Origin: Streptomyces fagopyri
Lineage (GTDB): Bacteria > Actinomycetota > Actinomycetes > Streptomycetales > Streptomycetaceae
NCBI RefSeq assembly: GCF_009498275.1
Contig: NZ_CP045643.1
Coordinates: forward strand, 4,588,001-4,652,000
Direction: 5' to 3'
DNA: 64,000 nucleotides
Shown here: piece after piece, positions 35,991-43,287 of the stretch
How positions within the stretch are numbered: position 1 is the stretch's first letter
Layout of the letters: each line of letters opens with the position of its first letter
Notes under the pieces: model-generated
What the model was told of the DNA's origin: nothing
The model's database searches: none
What the model saw: only the letters and a program-made list of their open reading frames with translations
Position numbers and translations under genes: made by a program

Positions 35991-36971
35991 TCAGTACGCC
36001 AGCGAGCGGTCGACGGCGTCGAGCACCCGGTCCAGGCCCGGAAGGTACTCGTCCTCCAGGCGCGCCGGCGGATAGGGGGCGTGGTAGCCCCCGACCCGCA
36101 GCACGGGTGCCTCCAGGTGGTAGAAGCACCGCTCCGTGATGCGGGCGGCGATCTCCGCGCCCGTGCCCAGGAACACCGGGGCCTCGTGCACCACGACCAG
36201 GTGGCGGGTCTTCTCCACCGAGGCCTGCACGGAGTCGAAGTCGATGGGCGACATCGAGCGCAGGTCCAGGACCTCGATCGACTTGCCCTCCTCCTGGGCG
36301 GCCGCCGCGGCCTCCAGGCAGACCTTCACCATCGGGCCGTACGCGGCGAGCGTCAGGTCGCTGCCCTCGCGGGCCACGACCGCCTTGTGCAGCGGACCGG
36401 GGATCGCGTCGGTGTTGACCTCGCTCTTGTCCCAGTAGCGCCGCTTGGGCTCGAAGAAGATCACCGGGTCGTCGCTCTGGATGGCCTGCTGCATCATCCA
36501 GTAGGCGTCGCTCGCGTTCGACGGGGAGACCACTTTGAGGCCCGCGACGTGCGCGAAGAGCGCCTCGGGGGACTCGGAGTGGTGCTCCACGGCGCCGATG
36601 CCGCCGCCGTAGGGGATGCGGATGACGACGGGGAGCTTGATCTTGCCGAGCGCCCGCGCGTGCATCTTCGCGAGCTGCGTGACGATCTGGTCGTACGCCG
36701 GGAAGACGAATCCGTCGAACTGGATCTCCACGACCGGGCGGTAACCCCGCAGGGCGAGGCCGATCGCCGTGCCGACGATGCCCGACTCGGCGAGCGGGGT
36801 GTCGATGACCCGGTCCTCACCGAAGTCCTTCTGCAGGCCGTCCGTGACCCGGAAGACACCGCCGAGCTTGCCGACGTCCTCGCCCATGATCAGGACCTTG
36901 GGGTCGGTGTCGAGGGCCGTGCGCAGCGACTCGTTGATCGCCTTGGCCAGCGCCATCTTTTCCGCAGCCAT
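35991..36971 (-). CDS. bkdG: Branched-chain 2-oxoacid dehydrogenase E1 beta, first operon
   Basis: A 326-residue transketolase-like beta subunit that pairs with E1 alpha to decarboxylate branched 2-oxoacids with thiamine diphosphate. LIMGEDVGKLGGVFRVTDGL contains the Glu that activates thiamine; PYGGGIGAVEHHSESPEALF and VIFFEPKRRYWDKSEV are typical of branched-chain rather than pyruvate enzymes. The gene begins two bases after the E1 alpha stop and ends ten bases before the E2 start, so the three genes form one operon. Confidence 0.93.
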   Translation of the reverse strand: MAAEKMALAKAINESLRTALDTDPKVLIMGEDVGKLGGVFRVTDGLQKDFGEDRVIDTPLAESGIVGTAIGLALRGYRPVVEIQFDGFVFPAYDQIVTQLAKMHARALGKIKLPVVIRIPYGGGIGAVEHHSESPEALFAHVAGLKVVSPSNASDAYWMMQQAIQSDDPVIFFEPKRRYWDKSEVNTDAIPGPLHKAVVAREGSDLTLAAYGPMVKVCLEAAAAAQEEGKSIEVLDLRSMSPIDFDSVQASVEKTRHLVVVHEAPVFLGTGAEIAARITERCFYHLEAPVLRVGGYHAPYPPARLEDEYLPGLDRVLDAVDRSLAY

Positions 36972-36973
36972 CG

Positions 36974-38221
36974 CTACTTGCCCTCCCCTTCATCCGCGAA
37001 CGACGCCTGGTAGGCGGCGAACTGGGCCCGCTCCTCGTCGACGAGCGCGTGCCCGTCCGCGTACACGTTCTCGAAGATCGCGAGGTGGTCGGGGTCCGGC
37101 ATGGCCCGGACGACTTCGCGTACTCGTTTGCCCAACGTCTCGCTCTCGGCCTCGAGTTCCGCGAAGAATCCCTCGTCCGCGTGGTTTGCGGCCTCCAGAT
37201 ACGCGCGCAGGCGCAGGATCGGGTCCTTCGCCTCCCAGGACTCGCGCTCCTCGTCCGCCCGGTACTTCGTCGGGTCGTCGGAGGTGGTGTGCGCGCCCAT
37301 CCGGTACGTGTAGGCCTCGACGAGGGTGGGCCCCTCGCCGCGGCGGGCCCGCTCCAGGGCCCACTTGGTCACGGCCAGGCAGGCCAGGACGTCGTTGCCG
37401 TCGACCCGGACGCCCGGGAAGCCGTAGCCCTGCGCGCGCTGGTAGAGCGGGACGCGGGTCTGCTTCTCGGTGGGCTCGGAGATCGCCCACTGGTTGTTCT
37501 GGCAGAAGAACACGACGGGCGCGTTGTAGACCGCGGAGAAGGTGAACGATTCGGCCACGTCGCCCTGGCTGGAGGCGCCGTCCCCGAAGTACGCGATCAC
37601 GGCCGAGTCCGCGCCGTCCTTGGCGATGCCCATGGCGTAGCCGGTGGCGTGCAGCGTCTGCGAGCCGATGACGATCGTGTAGAGGTGGAAGTTGTTGCTG
37701 TTCGGGTCCCAGCCGCCGTTGTTCACACCCCTGAACATGCCGAGCAGGTTGGTCGGGTCGACCCCGCGGCACCAGGCGACGCCGTGCTCGCGGTAGGTCG
37801 GGAAGACGTAGTCGTCGTCACGGGTGGCGCGGCCCGAACCGATCTGGGCGGCCTCCTGGCCGAGCATCGAGGCCCACAGGCCCAGCTCGCCCTGACGCTG
37901 CAGAGAAGTGGCCTCGGCGTCGAACCGGCGGCTCAGCACCATGTCCCGGTACAGGCCGCGCAGCTCCTCCGGGGTGATGTCGGCGACGTACGGGTCGTAC
38001 GTGGCGTCCGCGACCCGCTCGCCCTCCGGCGTCAGCAGCTGGACGAGTTCGGGGTCCGCGCCCGAAGTACCCGGTGACTTCTTGCCGGCCGCGCCGGTGC
38101 CCTTGCCGGCTGCGGTCCTGCTCGCGGCGGTCTTTGAACCGGCCGTACTGGCGCCGCTTTTCGCAGCGGTCGTACCGGCGCTGCGTCGCGGCTTGCGCGC
38201 GGCAGTGCTCTCCACGGTCAC
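36974..38221 (-). CDS. bkdF: Branched-chain 2-oxoacid dehydrogenase E1 alpha, first operon
   Basis: A 415-residue alpha subunit. The thiamine diphosphate motif runs from GDGASSQGDVAES to VVFFCQNNQWAISEP. The phosphorylation-loop region YRMGAHTTSDDPTKYR is that of branched-chain enzymes. An N-terminal extension of about 55 residues is rich in Lys, Ala, Thr and Ser (for example TAAKSGASTAGSKTAAS), is probably disordered, and is absent from the paralogue in the second operon. The GTG start at 38221 follows GGAGGA. It is the first gene of the operon; tandem GGATTTCCAAGTA sites lie about 225-260 bp upstream. Confidence 0.92.
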   Translation of the reverse strand: MTVESTAARKPRRSAGTTAAKSGASTAGSKTAASRTAAGKGTGAAGKKSPGTSGADPELVQLLTPEGERVADATYDPYVADITPEELRGLYRDMVLSRRFDAEATSLQRQGELGLWASMLGQEAAQIGSGRATRDDDYVFPTYREHGVAWCRGVDPTNLLGMFRGVNNGGWDPNSNNFHLYTIVIGSQTLHATGYAMGIAKDGADSAVIAYFGDGASSQGDVAESFTFSAVYNAPVVFFCQNNQWAISEPTEKQTRVPLYQRAQGYGFPGVRVDGNDVLACLAVTKWALERARRGEGPTLVEAYTYRMGAHTTSDDPTKYRADEERESWEAKDPILRLRAYLEAANHADEGFFAELEAESETLGKRVREVVRAMPDPDHLAIFENVYADGHALVDEERAQFAAYQASFADEGEGK

Positions 38222-38628
38222 GTGTGCTCCTCCGTCGGTCCGGCCCCCGGGGTTGCCGGGTGGCTGGGTTCCCTCTTGCTCGTCGAGAGCTCGAGGGAGC
38301 GGCTCGCCGTTCCAGTACCCGTGCACGGGGTGGGTGCCACTCGGCCGGAACAGGCGTGACAGGTGCCCCGGCGAGCGCCCTGCATCGGTCACGTTACCCA
38401 GTGCTCCACATTTCTGTGAAACCCCTCCTGACCTGCGTTTTTGCTTGGATTTCCAAGTACTTTTTAGTCGGATTTCCAAGTAGTTCGCGCGGGTCGGGAA
38501 CAGTTGCTGGTCACAGCACTGGTCGCAGCCTTGCAGGGGGCCGGAACACCGGCACGTTATCCCGGCCACCCCGGGCACGGGAAGAGTGGACCTCCACAGG
38601 GCCGAGGGTGGTGTGTGACACTTACTTT
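38222..38628. promoter_or_regulatory. Divergent control region of bkdFGH and the response regulator gene
   Basis: The centre (38390-38490) is strikingly AT-rich for this genome. It carries two copies of GGATTTCCAAGTA (38447-38459 and 38470-38482). TTGCTT (38441-38446) with TAGTCG 18 bp later could be a plus-strand promoter, but no convincing -10 was found for the bkd operon. The leader of about 170-200 bases before bkdF holds no gene. Confidence 0.5.
38444..38482. promoter_or_regulatory. Tandem operator: two GGATTTCCAAGTA repeats
   Basis: Site 1, CTTGGATTTCCAAG (38444-38457), is an inverted repeat with 6-bp arms TTGGA/TCCAA extended by C/G. Site 2 (38467-38480) keeps the right arm. The two share 13 identical bases at a 23-bp spacing, about two helical turns, so a dimeric regulator could bind both on one face of DNA. 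Confidence 0.65.
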
Positions 38629-39291
38629 GTGCCCGAAAACGGAAAAATTACCGTATTTCTCGTCGATGACCACGAGGTGGTGCGACGCGGGGTGCACGAG
38701 TTGCTCTCCGCCGAGGACGGCATCGAGGTGGTCGGCGAGGCCGGGACGGCGGCCGACGCGCTGATACGGATTCCCGTCACGCGTCCGGACGTCGCGGTGC
38801 TCGACGTACGGCTCCCGGACGGCAGCGGCGTGGAGGTCTGCCGTGAGATCCGGTCCGCCGACGAGGCCGTCAAGTGCCTGATGCTGACCTCCTACGCCGA
38901 CGACGAGGCGCTTTTCGAAGCGATCATGGCGGGTGCGTCGGGCTATGTGCTGAAGGCGATCCGCGGCGGGGAACTGCTGGCGGCCGTGCGCGACGTCGCG
39001 GCCGGGAAGTCCCTGCTCGACCCGGAGGCCACGGCCCGGGTCCTGGAGCGGCTGCGCGACGGCGGCCCGCGCGGTGACGACCGGCTGGCCCACCTCACCG
39101 AACAGGAGCGCAGGATCCTCGACCTGATCGGCGAGGGACTGACCAATCGCGTGATAGGCGAGCGGCTGCACCTCGCCGAGAAGACGATCAAGAACTACGT
39201 GTCGAGCCTGCTGTCCAAGCTGGGCATGGAGCGGCGTTCCCAGGCGGCCGCTTACGTGGCGCGCCTCCAGGCGGAGCGGCAACGCCGCTGA
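38629..39291 (+). CDS. NarL/LuxR family response regulator
   Basis: A 220-residue two-component response regulator. The receiver domain (residues about 8-120) has VFLVDDHEVVRRGVHELL with the acidic pocket, VAVLDVRLPDGSG with the phospho-acceptor Asp, and GYVLKAI with the conserved Lys. The LuxR-type helix-turn-helix (about 150-215) has LTEQERRILDLIGEGLTN and AEKTIKNYVSSLLSKLGM. It resembles DevR/DosR-like regulators. No sensor kinase is next to it, so it is an orphan here. The GTG at 38629 leaves seven residues before the receiver; GTG at 38611 with GAGGGTG upstream is an alternative. Confidence 0.9.
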   Translation: MPENGKITVFLVDDHEVVRRGVHELLSAEDGIEVVGEAGTAADALIRIPVTRPDVAVLDVRLPDGSGVEVCREIRSADEAVKCLMLTSYADDEALFEAIMAGASGYVLKAIRGGELLAAVRDVAAGKSLLDPEATARVLERLRDGGPRGDDRLAHLTEQERRILDLIGEGLTNRVIGERLHLAEKTIKNYVSSLLSKLGMERRSQAAAYVARLQAERQRR

Positions 39292-39381
39292 GGGACCCCC
39301 GATCCCCTTCGGGACCTACGGCTCTTCCCTCCGGGACGGGCGGCTCTTGTCCGGGCTCACCGGTTGCCGAAGATTGGGAGG

Positions 39382-39804
39382 ATGCCCACCGACGAAGAGC
39401 TCGCCGTGGACCTGATGCGCCGCACCGATCACGGCCGGGTGGCCGCCAGCCGGCACGCCCTGCCGCTGCTCGCGGCGGCCCGCCACATCGTGGTGGAGGG
39501 GCGGGTCCTGCTGCGCATGCACCGGGGCTGCGGAAGCCACCAGGCGTGCGTCGGCGGCGTCATCGCGTACGGCACCGACAACCTGGGGTCCGCGCGGCCC
39601 GGCGAGAGTCTGTGGTCCGTGCAGATCGTGGGCCGGTGCGAGGCGGTCGAGCCGACCGCGGCGGAGCGGGAGCGTTTCGGACCCGCCCCGCGACTCGTGG
39701 ACGGTGAACGCTTCGACCCGGTCTATCTGGGCCTCACGCCCCAGTTCTGCACCGTGCACTCCACGGACGATGGCCTGGAACGGCAGTTCCAGCACATCCT
39801 GTGA
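39382..39804 (+). CDS. Pyridoxamine 5'-phosphate oxidase-fold family protein
   Basis: A 140-residue split-barrel flavin- or cofactor-binding protein. The pattern MPTDEELAVDLMRRTDHGRVAAS followed by LPLLAAARHIVVEGRVLLRMH and SLWSVQIVGRCEAVEP matches small PNPOx-like proteins of actinobacteria that bind FMN, F420 or haem. The ATG at 39382 is six bases after AAGATT (39370-39375), and the GGGAGG directly adjacent to the ATG is too close to act as an RBS, so a leaderless mRNA is likely. The enzyme activity is unknown. Confidence 0.8.
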   Translation: MPTDEELAVDLMRRTDHGRVAASRHALPLLAAARHIVVEGRVLLRMHRGCGSHQACVGGVIAYGTDNLGSARPGESLWSVQIVGRCEAVEPTAAERERFGPAPRLVDGERFDPVYLGLTPQFCTVHSTDDGLERQFQHIL

Positions 39805-39866
39805 CCATCTCGTGATCAAACATGACTGTGTGTGACAAACGCAGGTCAGGGGCCTGTACGGTGCCC

Positions 39867-39872
39867 TAGCAT
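39867..39872 (+). promoter_or_regulatory. -10 box of the phosphotransferase gene
   Basis: TAGCAT lies seven bases before the GTG at 39880, consistent with a leaderless transcript. Confidence 0.5.
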
Positions 39873-39879
39873 CTGGCGC

Positions 39880-41148
39880 GTGCCGCGCTCATCCGTACCC
39901 ATTCCTGTGATTCACGCGCCCCCTCTGGGCGCCCTCCTCCGCCAGTACGCAGCCGGGTCCGCGCTGACCTGCGACCCCGTCGAACAGGGGCTGCTCAACC
40001 GCGGCTACCGGCTGCGCACCACACACGGCCGCTACTTCCTCAAGCACCATTTCGACCCCGAGACGGCCGATCCCGCCGCGATCGCCCGCCAGCACCGGGC
40101 GACCCAGCGTCTCGCGGATCTCGGCGTTCCCGTCGCCCCGCCGCTGGCCGGCACCGACGGGCGCACGGTCGCCGTCGTCGGGGGCCACGCGTACGCCCTG
40201 CACCCCTGGATCGACGGCAGGCACCGCCACGGCGGTCAGCTCACCACCGCGCAGTGCGCCCGGCTGGGAGCCCTCCTCGGGGTCGTCCACGCGAGTCTGG
40301 AGCGGGTGATGGAGCGGGTGATGGCGACCCAGGGACGCTCCTCCCCGAAACCGCCCACCGCCGGGCCCGGCCGGGTACCGGAGGGGCCGGGTACGCCGCA
40401 CGCGACGGGTGACGAGGCCGGCGGGACCGCCGGGACGCACGAGCCGGCCGAGGCGAACGGGAGAACGCCGGACAGCGGTCAGGGGGCGCGGGACAGCGCC
40501 CCGGCGGCGCCCCACGGCCCGGAGGGCTCCGGTCCCGGCGGGGACACCGAGGCCCGCACCGGTGAGGGCACCGACCCGGCCCGGGGGGCCGACCCAGCCG
40601 ACACCTTCGCGCTCATCGACCGCCTGCTCGCCAGGGTGCGCAGCCACCGCCCGCCCGACGCCTTCGACGAACTGGCCCGGCACCGGCTCCTGGAACGGCG
40701 CGCCCTGCTGGAGAAACACGCCGACCGGCGGCCTCCGCAGGGCGGCTCGGTGGGCTGGGTGCACGGCGACTTCCACCCGTTCAACCTGCTCTACCGCGAC
40801 GGCGAACCGGCGGCGATCGTCGACTGGGACCGGCTGGGCGTCCACCCCCGCGCCGAGGAGGCCGTACGCGCCGCGATGATCTTCTTCGTGCGGCCCGTCG
40901 GCGCGCTCGACCTGGCGAAGGTACGGGCCTACGCGCGCGCGTACCGGCGTGCGGCGGGCGCGGGGCCCGCCGAGCTGGCGGCCGCCGTGCACCGCGTGTG
41001 GTGGGAACGCCTCAACGACTTCTGGATGCTGCGCTGGCACTACGAGCGCGGCGACACCCGTGCCGACCCCCAGTTCCCGGCGGCGTCGGCGCTGGCGGTG
41101 TGGTGGACGCGGAAGTACGACGCGGTCTGCGAGGCGTTCACGGGCTGA
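39880..41148 (+). CDS. Aminoglycoside phosphotransferase-like kinase with a 90-residue low-complexity insert
   Basis: A 422-residue kinase-fold protein. The N-lobe (residues about 25-145) has LLNRGYRLRTTHGRYFLKHH with the likely ATP-binding Lys, and YALHPWIDGRHRH. The C-lobe has SVGWVHGDFHPFNLLYRDG (HGDxHxxN catalytic loop) and AAIVDWDRLGVHP (metal Asp). Between the lobes, residues about 148-238 are a Gly/Pro/Glu/Thr-rich insert with no predicted structure. Relatives phosphorylate small molecules such as sugars, amines or homoserine; this one is not clearly a resistance enzyme. GTG start, leaderless. It converges on a Ser/Thr kinase gene through a shared terminator. Confidence 0.87.
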   Translation: MPRSSVPIPVIHAPPLGALLRQYAAGSALTCDPVEQGLLNRGYRLRTTHGRYFLKHHFDPETADPAAIARQHRATQRLADLGVPVAPPLAGTDGRTVAVVGGHAYALHPWIDGRHRHGGQLTTAQCARLGALLGVVHASLERVMERVMATQGRSSPKPPTAGPGRVPEGPGTPHATGDEAGGTAGTHEPAEANGRTPDSGQGARDSAPAAPHGPEGSGPGGDTEARTGEGTDPARGADPADTFALIDRLLARVRSHRPPDAFDELARHRLLERRALLEKHADRRPPQGGSVGWVHGDFHPFNLLYRDGEPAAIVDWDRLGVHPRAEEAVRAAMIFFVRPVGALDLAKVRAYARAYRRAAGAGPAELAAAVHRVWWERLNDFWMLRWHYERGDTRADPQFPAASALAVWWTRKYDAVCEAFTG

Positions 41149-41254
41149 CCGGCGACCGGCGGCGCCTGCGGGGAGCCTCAGGGGACCGCCGGGCCCCGTT
41201 CGCCGGGCGGAGAGCCCAGGAGGCGCCCAGGCCCCCCGTAAGGCCGCTCCGACG

Positions 41255-41296
41255 GCCCGGAAACGCCACACGCGCGTGGCGGCCCGTTTCCGGGCC
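41255..41296. terminator. Complex bidirectional terminator
   Basis: An outer 12-bp stem pairs 41255-41266 with 41285-41296. An inner short hairpin lies at 41267-41280, and the loop sequence CCACACGCGCGTG is also complementary to 41299-41311, so two alternative folds are possible. It separates the phosphotransferase and kinase genes. Confidence 0.75.
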
Positions 41297-41332
41297 TCAC
41301 GCGCGTGTGGAGGGCGTCTCGGGCGGATCCCC

Positions 41333-42898
41333 TCAAGGATTCGCGGTGTTGCCCTCGGAGTCTCCGCCACCGCCGTCCCCGGTCGGGTCCGGGGACACCG
41401 GCGCATCGGTGCTCGGCTCGTCCGACGGCTGCGAGGGCGTCGACTTCGTCGGGGTGTCCGAGGGCTCGTCGGACGGCTCGTCCGAAGGCCGGCTGCTGTA
41501 GCTCTCGGACGGGGTGTACGACGGCGTGTAGTCCGAACCGGAGTCCGAGCCGGTGCCGTTGTCCGTGGAACTGTCCGTCGAGGTGTCCGTGGAGTCGTCG
41601 CTCGGGGTCTCGCTGGGCTTGTCACCCTTGTCGGACTGCGTGACCGCGGGCGACCGGGTCGTACCGGTGCCGCCGGTGCCGCCGCCCTTGGTGGTGTTGA
41701 GCGCGAGCGCGACCCCCGCCGCGATCGCGATCACCGCGAGCACCGCGAGGATCCACAGCTTGCCGCGGCCGCTGCCCCCGTTGCCACGCCCCTCGAAGCC
41801 GCCGTCGTCCCCGCCGCCGTACGGCGGGATGATCGGCGCCGGGATCTGCGTGGTGCCGGACTCACCCGGGTGCGGCAGCGCGGTCGTGCCCGCGAAGCCC
41901 GCCGCCGGGGTGTGCAGCCCCTCGTGCACCGTGACCGGTCCGGTGTTCCAGGTGCCGGTGTGTCCGCCCTGGTCGTAGAGCATCTGCAGGCCGTACTGGA
42001 CGAGCCCGCGCATCTCCTCGGCCGTCTGGAACCGGTCGTCCGGCTCCTTCGCGAGCGAGCGCATGACCAGCCCGTCGAGCTCCGGCGGCGCCGCCGCCGC
42101 GACCTCGGACGGGGGCACCGGGATGTCCTGGACGTGCTGGTAGACCACCGACAACGGCGTCTCGCCGGTGAACGGGGGCCGCAGCGCGAGAAGTTCGTAG
42201 AGCAGACAGCCCGTCGCGTACAGGTCGGAGCGGTGGTCGACGGCCTTGCCGAGCGCCTGCTCCGGGGAGAGGTACTGCGGCGTGCCCATGACCATGCCGG
42301 TCTGGGTCATCGTCGACTGCGCGCCGTGCAGGGCGCGCGCGATGCCGAAGTCCATCACCTTCACGGCACCGGTCTGCGTGATGATCACGTTCGCCGGCTT
42401 GATGTCACGGTGCACGATGCCGTGCTGGTGCGAGTAGGCCAGCGCCTCCAGCACACCCGAGACGATGATCAGCGCCTGCTCGGGCCCCGGGGCCTCGGCG
42501 TTGATGAGCAGGTCACGAATGGTGCGGCCCTCGACCAGCTCCATCACGATGTACGGGACGACCCCGTGCCCGACCACGTCCTCGCCGGAGTCGTACACGG
42601 CGACGACGGCGTGGTGGTTGAGTCCGGCCACCGACTGCGCCTCACGCGTGAAGCGGGCCTTCGACACCGGGTCCTCGGCCAGATCCGAGCGGAGCAGTTT
42701 GACCGCGACGGTGCGCCCGAGGCGCACGTCCTCGGCCGCGAACACCTCGGCCATGCCGCCCCGGCCTAGTCTGTGGGTCAGCCGATACCGGCCGTCCCCC
42801 ACAAGTCCGCCGTTACCCCACATCTCCGGCGCATCTGACATACCGCCGCCAGTCGCCTCGGGGTCGGACGGGCCCTGAGCGCGCTGCTGCTGTGCCAT
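41333..42898 (-). CDS. Membrane-anchored Ser/Thr protein kinase
   Basis: A 521-residue Hanks-type kinase. The catalytic domain (residues about 40-300) has the glycine loop LGRGGMAEVFAAED, Lys in TVAVKLLRSD, HRDIKPANV, MDFGIARALH and the APE-like GTPQYLSPEQ. One membrane helix lies near 375-395 (LWILAVLAVIAIAAGVALAL). The outer part (about 400-521) is a Ser/Thr/Asp/Pro-rich tail with repeats such as PSDEPSDEPSD and has no PASTA or other folded domain. It is divergent from a second kinase with closely similar catalytic motifs, so the two are probably an old duplication. The ATG at 42898 follows GAGG; ATG at about 42842 is an alternative. Confidence 0.92.
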   Translation of the reverse strand: MAQQQRAQGPSDPEATGGGMSDAPEMWGNGGLVGDGRYRLTHRLGRGGMAEVFAAEDVRLGRTVAVKLLRSDLAEDPVSKARFTREAQSVAGLNHHAVVAVYDSGEDVVGHGVVPYIVMELVEGRTIRDLLINAEAPGPEQALIIVSGVLEALAYSHQHGIVHRDIKPANVIITQTGAVKVMDFGIARALHGAQSTMTQTGMVMGTPQYLSPEQALGKAVDHRSDLYATGCLLYELLALRPPFTGETPLSVVYQHVQDIPVPPSEVAAAAPPELDGLVMRSLAKEPDDRFQTAEEMRGLVQYGLQMLYDQGGHTGTWNTGPVTVHEGLHTPAAGFAGTTALPHPGESGTTQIPAPIIPPYGGGDDGGFEGRGNGGSGRGKLWILAVLAVIAIAAGVALALNTTKGGGTGGTGTTRSPAVTQSDKGDKPSETPSDDSTDTSTDSSTDNGTGSDSGSDYTPSYTPSESYSSRPSDEPSDEPSDTPTKSTPSQPSDEPSTDAPVSPDPTGDGGGGDSEGNTANP

Positions 42899-43287
42899 CA
42901 GTCCTCGCCGTCGTTTCTGCCCGCGGTCTGCGCGGTGGTTGTTACGGTCTCCGTCGAGCCACGCTACAGGCTCGGCGCGGGGTGCCGGTCCGAGATGGAA
43001 TCGAGATGGACCGGTCATCCAACCCGCCCCGGGTACCCGCGCGCAAATCCTGTGTACCGCCCGTACGGCACCTGTAACGCTTCCGCGACGCTTCTTTCGC
43101 GTACGGTCACGGAACGGGCACCGAGCTTGACGTGTCACCGCCCTCGGGCAGACTTGGCCGGGAATCAGCCAATCGATCACCGGAACACAGGTCGATCACA
43201 GTCGATCGATTCGATCACAGTCAATCGATCACGGACCGCGGGAGCAACCAGCCGACGCTGCCGCCGTGCCGATGGGGGACGCAGAAA
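42899..43287. promoter_or_regulatory. Divergent promoter region of two Ser/Thr kinase genes with GATC-rich repeats
   Basis: The right part (43170-43235) contains repeated TCGATCACAGTC (43192-43203 and 43211-43222) and AATCGATCAC (43171-43180 and 43223-43232). The left part is ordinary GC-rich leader sequence. No gene is supported here; short open frames lack RBS and similarity. Confidence 0.6.
43171..43232. repeat. GATC-rich direct-repeat cluster
   Basis: Within 62 bp the sequence carries two perfect copies of TCGATCACAGTC 19 bp apart and two copies of AATCGATCAC at the edges, with many CGATC words. This composition is unlike the surrounding DNA and looks like a multi-site regulatory element. 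Confidence 0.7.

Noticed and set aside
43171..43232. Possible CRISPR array
   Set aside because: The repeats are only 10-12 bp, almost contiguous, and no cas gene is near.
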